Shown here one piece after another: positions 10,495-22,699 of a stretch of 64,000 nt of DNA. Source of the DNA: Conchocele bisecta (taxonomy: Eukaryota; Mollusca; Bivalvia; Lucinida; Thyasiridae); assembly GCA_029237695.1 (NCBI GenBank), contig CM055280.1:36850508-36914507 (forward strand), given 5' to 3'. The notes beneath the pieces are model-generated. The model did no database searches and was not told where the DNA came from. It was given only the letters and a program-made list of their open reading frames with translations. The first letter of the stretch is position 1; each line of letters starts with the position of its first letter. A program made the translations under genes and the position numbers.

Positions 10495-11037
10495 TCTCTT
10501 GCTTTGTATAGTATATAGTTGTATAGTATATAGTTGTATAGTATATTGTTGTATAGTATATAGTTGTATAGTATTTGTATATTTATAGTATATAGTTATA
10601 TATAGTTGTATAGTATAATAGTTGTATAGTATATGTTATATATAATAGTTGTATAGTATAGTTGTAGTTGTATAGTATAGTTGTATAGTTGTATAGTATA
10701 TGTTGTATATTGTATAGTATATAGTATGTTATTTGTACATTGTATAGTATATAGTTGTAGTATATAGTTAATATAGTTGATAGTATATAGTTGTATGTAA
10801 TAGTTGTATAGGTATATATTATTATAGTATAGTTGTATATATAGTTGTATTGTGTAGTAATATATTGTATAGTATATTGTGTACCATTGTATAGTATATA
10901 GTTGTATAGTATATATATATTATATATATAGTTTTTGTATAGTTATAGTATTGTATAGTATATAGTTGTATAGTATATAGTTGTATAGTATATAGTTGTA
11001 TAGTTGTATAGTATATAGTTGTATAGTATATAGTTGT
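10495..11037. repeat. AT-rich minisatellite, unit TAGTTGTATAGTATA
   Basis: About 540 bp of 15-bp units with variants. Pure in the first and last 100 bp, scrambled in the middle. Confidence 0.9.
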
Positions 11038-11044
11038 CGTCATT

Positions 11045-11505
11045 TTGTCCGGACGTCTCATTTGCTTTAAAGTTCTCGGGTACACATTATCTCTGCAACT
11101 GCAAGTCGACTTAAACCTTCATATATTTCCTTATCGTCATCCATATTTTGATTCCAAACTACACCCATGCAGCCTTCATGTCCAAGGTCAAGGTCAAATA
11201 ACTTAGAAGCGTCCGTAATATTTGTGCTGAAGTTTTCAGGTACCCATTATCTCTGCCATGGTAAGTCGGATTGATGTCAAACTTTGTATTCTTCCTTATC
11301 ATCATCCATATTTTCATTCCACACCAAACCTATGCAGCCTTCATGTCCAAGGTCAAGGTGATTACTTATAAATTTGCGTTAAAGTTTTTTTTAAATGTTT
11401 CCGTTAAACTTTTTGTTTGTCGGTCCAGGTGGCTGCCGGGGGTATCCGTGAGCCTCGGCTCACTTGCTCTAGTGTTTGTAACTCTAGTGTTTGTAACTCC
11501 TATTA
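11045..11505. repeat. Mosaic-element body with AAGGTCAAGGTC monomers
   Basis: Two monomers share ATTTTGATTCCAAACTACA-type words, TGCAGCCTTCATGTCCAAGG and a cytosine-rich boundary near 11440. Related to 16440-17890. Confidence 0.6.
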
Positions 11506-11524
11506 TTACACTACATAATGCACA

Positions 11525-11852
11525 TCAGAGCTCCAGATAAGTTGCATATTTGCTTAAATACCCAATTAAAATTGCCAAAAACCCAATTGAAATCAGAAGT
11601 AGCGAGTATCAAAAAGCAATACAAATTTTGTGGTACCTTTATCATGCTGCAAAAAAACAATAACCAGACCACACATATTGCATATTTTTCTTATTTTCCA
11701 TGAAAACACATCTGGGTATAGATGCCAATACATGTTTTCATTTCGAAGCAAACTATTCAATAATTGCTGTCTGTTGATGTGTAAACAGTAGTGTGATTTT
11801 AGAAATGATGGAGTGACAATACTCGATTACTAATTCCTTATCTGGAGTGCTG
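11525..11852. mobile_element. TIR element CAGAGCTCCAGATAAG (copy 2, hairpin deleted)
   Basis: Closely matches copy 1 over ACCCAATTAAAATTGCCAAA and CAGACCACACATATTGC, but most of the central hairpin is missing. Ends CTTATCTGGAGTGCTG. Confidence 0.75.
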
Positions 11853-11970
11853 ATGTACATTGTACTTGAAGGTATGGTTACATCCGATACATTCTCACAT
11901 AAACATGATTGTTTTGGATGGACCCAATGATAGTGCTATGGGGGTTGAAGTGAACCGTGTGTACATTTGT

Positions 11971-12219
11971 TTAAAATCCTTACACCACTATATTATTTTT
12001 TGTTGTCTGCTGTTTGTTTTCTATTTTCCATTTTTATCACCAAAAACATGCTTTGATAGCACTTTAGAATCATTTCCTACATGCTTTGACAGCACTTTAG
12101 AATCATTTCCATTGGAAATGATTCTAAAGTGCTGTTAAACCATGTTTTTATTGAGAAATAAGGCTAGATATAAAGCAACAGCAGACGACAATTGTTGTGC
12201 GTAGCGGTCTAAGGGTTAA
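11971..12219. mobile_element. Fold-back MITE, TTAACCCTTA family (copy 4, with internal duplication)
   Basis: Left end TTAAAATCCTTACACC, right end GCGGTCTAAGGGTTAA. The left arm carries ACATGCTTTGATAGCACTTT and, directly after, a second copy ACATGCTTTGACAGCACTTT, so the stem is lopsided. Confidence 0.8.
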
Positions 12220-12574
12220 TCACATAATGCTTCTACTAACCTTGGTTATTATTGCTTTAAATATGATAGCATGAGCGTTCTATACATACACATGTATATC
12301 TTATTTACTTGCATCTTCTGTATTGAAATGTATATCCCTCAGGTGTTCAGATGTACCATGTTCTTTATTTTCTTTCTGAGGACAATATTATATCATGTAA
12401 CTGGTGATACTTTATACCAGAGCTCCAGATAAGTTGTGTATTTCCATAAATATTCAAAACATATTTCTTTATCTGTCTTCGCAAGGTGGGTCAAGTTGGC
12501 TGGTTTTTGTTTAACGATAGGTTTCATCTTTAACGGAATCCCGGTAACCCTGGTTTGGCCCTCAGGTACATTTT

Positions 12575-14204
12575 TAGCTCGACTATTCGAAGAATAAGTA
12601 GAGCTTATGTTGTCACCCCGGCGTCGGCGTCACCGTCACGCCTTGGTTAAGGTTTTTAGTCAAGCTTGTATATGGAATACTACTGGCCCTACACCCACCA
12701 TACTTGGACAACTTCATCTCCTAGTGATGTACATCAATAACCCCTGATCTATATTTGACCTTGACCTACATTTCCTCTTGAATTACTTGGTTACTTCCCC
12801 TTGGTTAAGGTTTTTAGTCAACCTTGGTTAAGGTTTTTAGTCAAGCTTGTATATGCAATACTACTGGCCCTACACCCACCATACTTGGACAACTTCATCT
12901 CCTAGTGATGCACATCAATAACCCCTCATCTATATTTCACCTTGACCTACATTTCCTCTTGAATTACTTACTTAATTCCCCTTGGTTGAGGTTTTTAGTC
13001 AACCTTGGTTAAGGTTTTTTTTCAAGCTTGTACATTGAATACTATTGTGCATCCAGACACCATACTTCGACAACCTTTTCTCATAGGTATGTACATCAAT
13101 AACCACTGATCTATATTTGACCTTGACCTACATTTCCTCTTCAATTATTTACTTAATTCCTTTTGGTTAAGGTTTTTAGTCAACCTTCTATATGGAATAC
13201 TACTGGCCCTACACCCACCATACTTGGACAACTTCATCTCCTAGTGATGTACATCAACAACCCCTGATCTATATTTAACCTTGACCTACATTTCCTCTTG
13301 AATTACTTACTTAATTCCCCTTGGTTAACGTTTTTAGTCAAGCTTGTAGATGGAATACTCCTGGCCCTACACCAACCATACTTGGACAACTTCATCTCCT
13401 AGTGATGTACATCAACAACCCCTGACCTATATTTGACCTTGACCTACATTTAACCTTGAATTACTTACTTAATTCCCCTTGGTTAAGGTTTTTACTCGAC
13501 CTTGGTTAAGCTTTTTACTCAAGCTTGTACATGGAATACTATTGTGCATACAGACACCATACTTGGACAACCTTTTCTCATAGTGATGTACATCAATAAC
13601 ACGTGATCTATATTTGACCTTGACCTACATTTCATCTTGGATTACTTACTTAATTCTCTTTGGCTAAGGTTCAGGCTCAGGTACATTTTTAGCTCGACTA
13701 TTCGAAGAATAAGTAGAGCTTATGTTGTCACCCCGGCGTCGGCGTCACCGTCACGCACGCCTTGGTTAAGGTTTTTAGTCAAGCTTGTAGATGGAATACT
13801 CATGGCCCTACACCAACCATACTTGGACAACTTCATCTCCTAGTGATGTACATCAATAATCCCTGACCTATATTTGACCTTGACCTACTTTTATCCTTGG
13901 ATTGCTTAGTTATCTCCCCTTGGTTACGGTTTTTACTCGAGCTTGTATATGGAATACTCCTGGGCCTACAGCAACCATACTTGGAAAACTTTATCTCCTA
14001 GTGATGTACATCAATAACCCCTGACCTATATCTGACATTGACCTACATTTAACCTTGAATTACTTACTTAATTTCCCTTGGTTAATGTTTTTAGTCAACC
14101 TTGGTTAAGGTTTTTATGCAGGCCGCAGCCGCCTTCTTTGTCAAGCTATGTGTACATCGACAACCCTCGTAGTCGAGCTATGCTGTTCTCCTACAGCTCT
14201 TGTT
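12575..14204. mobile_element. Helentron-like mosaic element (TAGCTCGACTA family), nested copy inside
   Basis: Starts TAGCTCGACTATTCGAAGAA and ends TAGTCGAGCTATGCTG, hairpin GCTGT/ACAGC, then TCTTGTT. TAGCTCGACTA/TAGTCGAGCTA are subterminal inverted repeats. The core is a tandem of roughly 160-185 bp monomers (TTGGTTAAGGTTTTTAGTCA, CATACTTGGACAACTTCATC, TTTGACCTTGACCTAC). A second element start occurs at about 13688, implying nesting or recombination. Confidence 0.8.
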
Positions 14205-14231
14205 GACTTTCTGGTACGTGAGAGTTAAGTC

Positions 14232-14475
14232 CAGGTATACCCATTATAAAAGTAGTAAGATTAGTACTAATCATATTGCTTTTGGGGAGTGGGGTTTTGT
14301 GACTGGTGTGGTGAGGACCTGGCACCAGGTCAGATTATTATAATTTGTATACTTTTCCTGTAAATATTCAGTCCTGATTTTGGGATTTACCCCCCCTCAC
14401 AACAGGTAACATATGGGATTCGACCCCGTTAACCCGACCTAAACTTACCTTAGCTGTTGTCTCGATGAGTGGTAA
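14232..14475. mobile_element. Dispersed repeat with SINE-type tail
   Basis: ACCCATTATAAAAGTAGTAA, GTGGTGAGGACCTGGCACCA and TACCTTAGCTGTTG match 16930-17235. No clear A/B boxes were seen in this copy. Confidence 0.5.
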
Positions 14476-14644
14476 TGCCATATATTTTTATAGAGATATA
14501 AACAAAATACATGTAATCAGATTTTTTCAACAAAATGTATTCAAATCCTTTGACTGTATTGACATAAGCAGGTGGGTATACAATGTATTCATCTCCATAG
14601 ACTTCTGTTTAAACTAGTGAACAAGAAATGTATAGTAAATATAT

Positions 14645-14879
14645 AGTAAACTTCTTACGACTAAAATGTTCGTAAGTGCAAATTTAAGATCGTCTGTAAA
14701 TTTCAATTTATGGATTTACATTTATTGAGCATAGGCTGCATATGCAGCCTATGCTCAATAAATGTAAATCCAATAATTATTTACAAGAAAACAATGTTAA
14801 TGTGAAATTTACAGACTATCATAATGTTGCACTTACGGACATTTTAGTCATACAAAGTTTAGTGAAACGGCCGGCCCCC
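14645..14879. mobile_element. Palindromic MITE, GTTTCACTAAAC family (copy 1)
   Basis: Core is a perfect 27-bp-arm palindrome centred on GCATATGC (ATTTATTGAGCATAGGCTGC and complement). Outer words CTAAAATGTTCGTAAGTGCA and TTTAGTGAAACGG. Three more copies at 22162, 22447 and 25029. Confidence 0.8.
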
Positions 14880-15087
14880 AGGTAACGAGGTTATGATAAT
14901 ATGTTGGTATACTCTTAATATTTACATCAGCCTGATGGGTAAGATCTATTTATCAACTTCGTGATGAACTGAAGCCAAATATATTTATGTATTTTCTATG
15001 AATTATCAAACAAATATAAATACACAATTGACAAATAAGTTATTGGGAGTAAACATAGCAATGTACCCAACTGAATATTGGACGTAC

Positions 15088-15638
15088 TACTGTCTGTTTC
15101 ACGAAAGCTGCCCAAATTTTACGGCCATATAAACAATTCAAAAACAATATTGTTTTCGATAATATTAAAAAAAAAATCTTCGTGAAATTTTGTCAAATAT
15201 TGATTTTATTGCGAAAAAAACAATTTCCCCATGTTAAATCCCCATAGATATCTTCACAGAGTGACAGAGTGAGTGAAGATGTCTATGGGGATTTAACATG
15301 GGGCAATCTTTTGGAATTTCAGAAATACTGGACCGATTTTCAAAATTTAACTTTTGTTTTCTTCGTTAGATCATATCTAGTCGGGTTTCGGAGTCAATTT
15401 CCAAAATTGTTCGTTTTCTAACTCCTCCCACAGCTGCTCCACCTCCTTTTCCCCCATGTTAAATTCCCATAGACAAATCAATTTTTCGTAATAAAATCAA
15501 TATTTGAATTTCACGGGAAAAAAAAGAAGGCTCATTCTTAAATTTTCATTTAATTTAATATTATCGAAAAAAAATATTATTTTTTTAATTGTTTATATGG
15601 CCGTAAAATTTGGGCAGCTTTCGTGAAACAGACAGTAA
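15088..15638. mobile_element. 551-bp fold-back element with a nested palindrome
   Basis: Outer arms TACTGTCTGTTTCACGAAAG and complement ending GACAGTA. Arms extend through GCCCAAATTTTACGGCCATA. Inside, CCCCATGTTAAATCCCCATA is met three times, with a closed hairpin at 15228-15304. No coding. Confidence 0.85.
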
Positions 15639-15639
15639 C

Positions 15640-16060
15640 TCCCTTTCCCTTATCTGGAGCTCCGCACTTTCTGTAAAAACACATTTGGAATTCCTTCTTC
15701 TGCATGAATTATATATTTCCCACAACTACATGTGCAGGTGACTGATGCGTGACTGTGTCAAAATAGGAATAAAGTCACCAAAAAATGTGCTCAAACAATA
15801 AGATAAAATCAAATTTATAGCAACTTAATGAAAAATAGAACCATAATTAAGTTTTCAACCTAGCCATTCGGTGTTCACCTGCGACGATGTATTACGGGCT
15901 GAACTGCATGACTATGTTTCAGTTTGAGGGTGACTGTTCACCGGGCCGTGATGGGGACATTCTGTCCAACCTCCAGGCATGCCGATAAACAGCTAAACTT
16001 GCACCAATACTGCCGTTATTTACAGGCCAATAAATAGAGGATCTGAAACAAGTTTTTCCA
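15640..16060. other. No gene seen
   Basis: AT-rich intron DNA; carries a truncated CTTATCTGGAGCTC end near 15650 and nothing else recognisable. Confidence 0.5.
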
Positions 16061-16069
16061 GTTGATATG

Positions 16070-16146
16070 AACGAGTCACACATAATTTATGCACCAAGCC
16101 TTTGGCCAAAGACTTGTTGCATAAATTGTGTGCAACTCGTTTCATA
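16070..16146. repeat. Hairpin
   Basis: ACGAGTCACACATAATTTATG pairs with CATAAATTGTGTGCAACTCG... around a TTTGGCCAAA centre. Confidence 0.75.
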
Positions 16147-16439
16147 AACGTCATATCTAATGTTTGAGATTCTGTTGTTATCACATGACTTCACCCTCCA
16201 AAGAGCAGAAAACTTGGAGATCTCCATTTCGTTTCAGTGAGCAAACGCGATTGGCTATTTTCCAATCTACAAAGAAAAATCTCTACTGAGAAAGTAGTTA
16301 TAATACCAGTGATAAACTATTATAAATATGCCATATACATGTACTAGGCTCCTGATCTTTGTAAACACTTCATATTAGCAAACATTCTAACTACATGTAT
16401 TGAAGTGATTTTACTCAATCACTGATGCTTCTAATCACG

Positions 16440-17890
16440 TTTAAAACATGATCACATAGTGATCACAATGACGTCTGTGCGTCCGTCCGAAATCTGCGTT
16501 AAAGTTTTTAAATGCCTTATATCTCTGCAGTCGTAAGTCACATTGACTTGAAACTTCATATGCTTATTAGTCATCATCCATATATTCATTCTGTGTCCCA
16601 CTCATGCGGCCCCTGTGCCCAAGGTCAAGGTCAAATGACTGAGAAGTTTGCGTTAAACTTTTGTCAAAATTTGTGTTAAAGTTTTCAAATACCTACTATC
16701 TCTGTAACCGTAAGTCGGATTTGTTTGAAACTGTGTATGCTTATTGGTCATCATCCGTATATTCATTCTGTGTCCCACTCATGCGGCCCCTTTGCACCAA
16801 GTGGGTGGTGATCGGGCGAATGAGACGGCGTAAATTAACGGTAGGGGTTCCTCCTAGGAATCACGATTTGCCTAGTTTGGCCCTCAGGTACGTTTTTATC
16901 TTTGGCTCTTTAGTTACCTGGGAGTTGAATTGGGTTATTGCCCATTATAAAAGTAGTAAGATTATTACCGATCCTACTGCTTTTGGGAGGGGCCAAGTGA
17001 TTCTGGTGTGGCAAGGACCTGGCATCAGATCAGGATTATTCTGATTTCAGGGCTGAATATATAGTTTTATTATTGTAAATATTCAGTTCTGATTTTGGGA
17101 TTCCCCCCCCCCCCATTTGTACATGTACTTGAACATGTACGTACTTGAACATGTACTTGTACAGGTAATATATGGGATTTAGTACTAAACCCATTGACCC
17201 GGCCTTAAATGACTTTAGCTGTTGATAGGCCGTTAAACCCCAACAAACAAACAAACAAACTGTGCCCCAAGGTCAGTGCCAAATGACTTAGAAGTTTGCG
17301 TTATTATAAAATCTGTGTTAAAGTTTTTACATATCTTATATCTCCACAATTGTGACTCCAATTTACTTCCAACTTCCAATACTTTTCATCATCCATATTT
17401 TCATTCCATAGCCTGCCCATGTGGTCCACATGCCGAAGGTCAAGGTCAAATGACTTTGAAATTTGTGTTAACGTTTTTACATACCTTATATCTCCACATC
17501 ACTTACTCCGATTTACTTCCAACATCCAATACTTCTTATTCATCATCCATATTTTCATTCTATAGCCTGCCCATGTGGTCCACATGCCCAACCAAGGTCA
17601 AGGTCAAATGACTTTGAAATTTGTATTAAAATTTTTACGTAACTTATATCTCCACAACACTTACTCTGATTTACTTCTTTATAATTCTTTATTATCATCC
17701 ATATTTTCATTCTATAGCCCACCCATGTGGCCCACATTCCTAAGATCAAGGCAAATGACTTTAAAATTTGCGTTAAAGCTTTTACATACCTTATATCTCC
17801 ACAACCCTTAATTCAAACTTCAAATAAATACACTCTGAGACCATCAAATGCCTCGGCGAGTTCGACATGCGGGCCGCGGCCATCTGGTAT
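16440..17890. mobile_element. Mosaic element with an internal repeat insertion
   Basis: GTCCGTCCGAAATCTGCGTT start, about 170-bp monomers (CATCATCCATATTTTCATTC, AAGGTCAAGGTCAAATGACT), end GCGGGCCGCGGCCATCTGG. It is split at about 16810-17262 by another repeat. Confidence 0.65.
16815..17262. mobile_element. SINE-tailed dispersed repeat inserted in a mosaic element
   Basis: Ends GACTTTAGCTGTTGATAGG, CCGTTAAACCCCAACAAACA with an (AAAC) tail, the mollusc SINE 3' style. Matches 14232-14475 upstream. Includes a C11 run and an ACATGTACTTG minirepeat. Head promoter boxes are not clear. Confidence 0.6.
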
Positions 17891-18044
17891 TAATTTGACA
17901 ACGTTGGCACGTAATATGAATACATAATTAATGTTATGCAGTCAGCCAATCAAATTGCTAGGTTGAAAATAATTGGTAAAATGTTTGGTTATGAAATTTG
18001 CCGGGGTTTCACCAATGTGCCACTGGGGTGCCGACCTGATCTCC

Positions 18045-18226
18045 AGTTAAGGTGCGTAATTTGGAGGTAAATTTCTTATTTCTCCATCAAAAATGGCAAG
18101 TTGGGAGTGCTTTAGAATCGTCTCAATGAGACGATTCTAAAAGACTCACAACTTGCCATTTTTGATGAAGAAATAACAAAATTTCACCCCAAGTTGGTCA
18201 AATTACGCACCTTAACTTGAGCTCTT
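18045..18226. mobile_element. Fold-back element CTCCAGTTAAGGTGCGTAAT, complete
   Basis: Arms CCAGTTAAGGTGCGTAATTT and AATTACGCACCTTAACTTG. Inner stem ATCAAAAATGGCAAGTTG and complement. Apex AGAATCGTCTCAATGAGACG. A precise half copy sits at 38835-38940. Confidence 0.85.
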
Positions 18227-18441
18227 GTGCCGACAGACCAAATTTCTTGTTACCAATCAGTTGTTCTGTCTTATAACTGATAGGAGAATCAAAGTTTCAT
18301 ATTATTCATGATCATATTTGGCCTGTACACATGGTGCAAGTTTAGCTGTATTTGACTGGAATTTATATTTATGCGTACTCCGCTTTGCTGGATGCTGTAA
18401 CTGCTTGTTTTGCTAGCTCCCGTCTGTATATTATCCTGTTG

Positions 18442-18662
18442 TTAACCCTTTCAACCATAAGTAACTGGGATGGATTGTGATTTTCCGACCAATCCAATCA
18501 TCACAAAATGATTTTGAGACTAGTCCATTTATGGAAAGGGTGTGTTTTTGTTCTCAAAAATATTAAAATTACTTGCAAAAACTGCAGATCCTGATGAGGC
18601 TCATCTGGATCTACTCTATTTGCCGATACCACTACACAGGTCTGTAGTGTTGAAAGGGTTAA
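18442..18662. mobile_element. TTAA-flanked element, TTAACCCTTTCA family
   Basis: TTAACCCTTTCAACCATAAG ... AGTGTTGAAAGGGTTAA. TTAA flanks and CCCTTTC ends suggest a piggyBac-like MITE; arms are short, unlike the TTAACCCTTA fold-backs. Confidence 0.8.
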
Positions 18663-18741
18663 GCCAGGGGTCGAAACTAGCACTAGCTCCGAGCCTGAGG
18701 CAAGTGGAACTGCAGTCTGTCTTGCTAAAATAGCTGTGTCA

Positions 18742-19274
18742 CTAGCCTGACTGGTACGGAGCCTCGCTGGGGACATAGCATTAACAATTTATTCCCACGA
18801 ATTAACAATTCGTTCCCACGAAATAACAATTTGTTCCCACGGAACAACAATTTGTTCCCACGGAACAAATTGTTATATCGTGAGAACGAATTGTTATATC
18901 GTGGGAACAAATTGTTAATTCGAGAGAACAAATTGTTAAATTGAGGGAATGAATTGTCATTTTGTGGGAACAAATTATTTATTTGAGGGAACAAATTGTT
19001 ATATTGTGGGAACGAATTGTTAATTCATGGAAACAAATTGTTATATCGTGGGAACAAATTGTTAATTCGAGGGAACAAATTGTTAAATTGAGTGAACGAA
19101 TTGTCATTTCATGGGAACAAATTGTAAATTTGAGGGAATGAATTGTTAATTCGTGGGAACAAATTGTTATATCGAGGGAACAAATTGTTAAATTGAGGGA
19201 ATTAATTGTTATTTCGTGGGAACGAATTAATAAAAAAAATACATGTCCCCTGCGGGGCTCCGTAGACTGGTTAG
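18742..19274. mobile_element. TIR element filled by a 21-bp minisatellite that flips orientation
   Basis: Ends CTAGCCTGACTGGTACGGAG and CTCCGTAGACTGGTTAG are inverted (about 32 bp with GGGGACAT/ATGTCCCC). Inside, about 20 units of GGGAACAAATTGTTAATTCG type; the first four or so are in the opposite orientation, switching near 18860. Confidence 0.85.
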
Positions 19275-19329
19275 CATGTTGAAAAGGAAAAAGATATTTC
19301 GCCAGATCGTTCATCTGCTTGACAATATT

Positions 19330-19510
19330 TCACGTGTGGCTGTGACTGGCGAAATTGGGCTTATGGGATTTGTGACCAGTATAGCTTCTGATCAAATAGC
19401 ACTCTCTTCTATGCTGATGACGATCTATATTACTTGTTAGAAGCTTGACTGTTGTGTCATTGATGGAATGGCGAAAAGTGCAGATCCAGAGCAGACTGTG
19501 CGGATGAACC
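19330..19510. mobile_element. TGACTGCAGAAAT-family repeat (copy 2)
   Basis: GGCTGTGACTGGCGAAATTG, TGACCAGTATAGCTTCTGAT and GTCATTGATGGAATGGCGAA match 8555-8785; the right end is missing. Confidence 0.6.
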
Positions 19511-19949
19511 TGATTTTCCGACTTGACGCAATCTGTGACAGAATTTTTACTGTAAATTTTGTTTAAAATCTTCCTAACAAACGGACTGATTTTGATGATA
19601 TGTATATCACCAAATACGATATGTGTTTTTTTGGTGCACTAAAAGTTCTTTACTATAACTTGAAACTTTCAGTAAGAATCGAGTATCATTTATTTCACAT
19701 ACTCTAATCTTTTATTTACATTGATGGCAACCAATTCAATAAAACTATTCAATGAAGAGCAACCTGTATGTTTTATATTAAAGGGAAACTACTGTAAACA
19801 CATCTAAAAAACATGATGTCACGCCATATGGACACCACGTGATCTCACACCCTGTCAATGTGTTGTTGTTGTTTTTTTCATCTGGGCTGATGAAAACCTG
19901 TCATAGCTAGTGAATTTGGAAATTTACTAGCCCTGTTGACTACTGATAT

Positions 19950-20386
19950 CACTGACTCCTGCTTTAGCAGAAGGTGCGACTATAGTCTTGACAGATTGCT
20001 TCAATATTTGGATGCTAGGTACATGTGAGCACACACACGCCCCCATTAACATGACCTTGACCATTTGTACCTTCACATTTTGCGTAAACATTTAGTCATT
20101 TTTTGCGTTAAAAGAGTTTGTACAAGGTTCTTCATCATCATATAACTTTAATATTCCTTGATGGATTGCTTCAATATTTGGACACTTGATACATGTAAGC
20201 ATTTGGAACACACTCATGCCGCCATTAACATGACATTGACCTTTTTTACCTTTACGTCAAAATGTTTCCTCAACCTCCACCTTTTTCATGTTTTAAGCAT
20301 GCACTTCTCTGACGGTTTTCGTGATGCTTACTTTAGCACATGCCCATAATCATGTTACTGTCAAATGCCTCGGCGGAATTCTTGTT
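19950..20386. mobile_element. Mosaic element ending TTCTTGTT
   Basis: Two monomers with GATTGCTTCAATATTTGGA and ATTAACATGACCTTGACC; end TCAAATGCCTCGGCGGAATT then CTTGTT. The 5' border is uncertain. Confidence 0.55.
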
Positions 20387-20569
20387 TTCTTAAATTCCAT
20401 CCCATGTAAGACTCGGTCAGATATTTTGCTAGTGTTTTGCACTGGTGTTGGAACAGATGGTCAAAATGTTGGTGTCATGAGTATTTGGGTGGATTTTGGA
20501 TAGACTTGGGTGGATTTCGTTGGTTTTGGGTAATTTACATAGTTTTGTGCAACTACTAATGCCCAATCA

Positions 20570-21030
20570 TTACAGTCGACAAAAATCGTCAATTCACCGA
20601 TTTATGCCGAAAAAATATTTTTTAGCAAAAATATCGCCTTTTTAACTTAGCCCATTTTTTCTACATTTTTCTATACAATTATATATACATGTATACGGTT
20701 ACAGAGTTTGTGTACACAACTCCTCTGAAACCGTTCAGTCAATCGATCTGAATTATCGAACAAATTATTACCTTTTTAACTTTGCCATTTTTTCTTCATT
20801 TTTGTACCTAATTCTATATAATTTCTATATTACACATCTCTACCTAAATTAGTATACATTGTACCTGTTTAGCACAACGAGAGGAAGAAATAATGCTATA
20901 GATTTTCAAATTCTCATTAATGTTTCTTGCCTTGGTGACAGCTTCACATTTCTGCATCTTCGCTGTCAGGCCCATCTTCGACGGGCGTATTTTGTGACTT
21001 ACGGCACTCTTTTTCAATATGTGGCCAATA
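20570..21030. mobile_element. Single-unit copy of the ACTCCTCYGAAACCGTTCAG element
   Basis: TATGCCGAAAAAATATTTTT, GTGTACACAACTCCTCTGAA, GTTTCTTGCCTTGGTGACAG and CGACGGGCGTATTTTGTGAC. Relatives at 28190-28568 (one unit) and 51790-52939 (five units). Confidence 0.65.
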
Positions 21031-21339
21031 AAATTTCCAACATGCGTTACTTTCAGACCGATTATATCATCAATTTTCAACCACAAACTCCAACTGCGGG
21101 TTCTATCGATTCAGGAGACATATATCAATTTGCTGATGCCGATAGAATACGTGAACTGCATTGATCTATTCCTACATGTAAGACATTAAAAGTCATACGA
21201 TTGCGCGATTTTCCAATGAGCCCTGAAAGCGGAGATTACATGCGCGGCTCGCCATTCGATTGGATAGCCATTTCCCGCGATGTGTCAAAATGCACTACGA
21301 CATCCTCCATCACGCTATTATTAGATGACACACGTATGT

Positions 21340-21466
21340 TATAGGAATGAATGGCCTTTTGTGGAATTTATCGGGGTATAAACTTGGAAAAGTCGCTGGA
21401 ATACTGGACGAAGGCCCGTGACTTTTCCAAGTTTATATCCCCGATAAATTTCACAAAAAGACCATT
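21340..21466. repeat. Hairpin repeat (ACTTGGAAAAGTCGC family, copy 1)
   Basis: Arms TATAAACTTGGAAAAGTCGC and GACTTTTCCAAGTTTATATC; outer AATGGCCTTTTGTGGAATTT pairs imperfectly. A second, near-perfect hairpin lies at 21908-21984. Confidence 0.8.
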
Positions 21467-21890
21467 AATTCCTTATAATTCCAGCATTTGAAATAAATTC
21501 ATCAAGTAAATGTGTTTATTTTCCGTTTTCTTAAGAATTATTTTAACTGCGCCTCACGGTTACGGAAAGTAGTTCAGCGTGGGAGTTTACTGGGATATAA
21601 ATTTTGGACAGAGACTTGCTATGGGCCAATCAAATGTTAGGGAATTGTGTAAATATTTTTGTGCTGGAATTATAAGCCAATGAACATCGCGATGTAGAGA
21701 GGTTTACACGTCTATGTAAGAATGTGTAACCAAATTTTACGCTTTCAGAGCTTGATCATCTATCCGAGAATATTTTATGTTTTTCAGACGATATATAAAT
21801 GTTTGACTTGCATCGGCGGTTCAGGTGCAAACAAACAATTTGGGACTGGTTTTGTTGTTATCGGTTAACAAATAATGGTTTTATTGGTTA
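21467..21890. other. No gene seen
   Basis: AT-rich intron DNA between two related hairpins; no further structure recognised. Confidence 0.5.
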
Positions 21891-21907
21891 AAACGTATGT
21901 GGGTAGA

Positions 21908-21984
21908 AGCTTGGAAAAGTCGCGGGAATACTGGACGAGGCCTTCCGGCCTTCGTCCAGTATTCCCGCGACTTTTCCAAGTTTA
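21908..21984. repeat. Near-perfect hairpin (ACTTGGAAAAGTCGC family, copy 2)
   Basis: CTTGGAAAAGTCGCGGGAAT then ACTGGACGA, apex GGCCTTCCGGCC, and the full complement. About 35-bp arms. Confidence 0.85.
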
Positions 21985-22161
21985 TGTTTCTCACCTTGTA
22001 AACTTGTACTTATGTGTGTAACTCGCAGGAGGTGATGACAATTGTATCTCGGTAACAATGAACCCAAACCACCAGAGATACCGAAATAACCCATAAAACA
22101 CATGAGCTGGCTCGTAACGAGCCATCTTATCAAGATCTACGGTACTTGTCAGTATATTTCA

Positions 22162-22399
22162 GGGGGCCGTTTCACTTTGTACTTTGTACGTCTGAAATGT
22201 TTGTAAGTGCAAAATTATGATAGTCTCTAAATTTCACATTTATATTGTTTTCTTGTAAACAATTATTTGATTTACATTTATTGAGCATAGGCTGCATATG
22301 CAGTCTATGCTCAATAAATGTAAATCCATCAATTGAAATTTCCAGACCATCCTAAATTTGCACTTACGAACATTTTAGTTGTACAAAATTGAAACGGGC
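22162..22399. mobile_element. Palindromic MITE, GTTTCACTAAAC family (copy 2)
   Basis: Starts GGGGGCCGTTTCAC, ends AATTGAAACGGG; central ATTGAGCATAGGCTGCATAT palindrome with one mismatch. Confidence 0.8.
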
Positions 22400-22446
22400 A
22401 CCAAATTCTTAAAAAATATTCCTCATACATGTATAAATAATGAACT

Positions 22447-22698
22447 GGGGCCCGTTTCACTAAACTCCATACAACTAAAATGTTCGTTAGTGCAACTTTA
22501 GGATCGTCTGGAAATTTGAATTGCTGCATTTACATTTAATGAGCATAGGCTGATGCATATGCAGCCTATGCGAAATAAATGCAAATCCAATACCGGTAAT
22601 CGTTTACAAGAAAACAGTGTTAATGTGAAATTTACAGACTATCATAAGTTTGCACTTACAAACATTTTAGTTGTAAGAAGTTTAGTGAATCGGGCCCC
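22447..22698. mobile_element. Palindromic MITE, GTTTCACTAAAC family (copy 3)
   Basis: Starts GGGGCCCGTTTCACTAAACT and ends AGTTTAGTGAATCGGGCCCC, the clearest termini of the family. The core palindrome has extra bases at the apex. Confidence 0.85.
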
Positions 22699-22699
22699 A

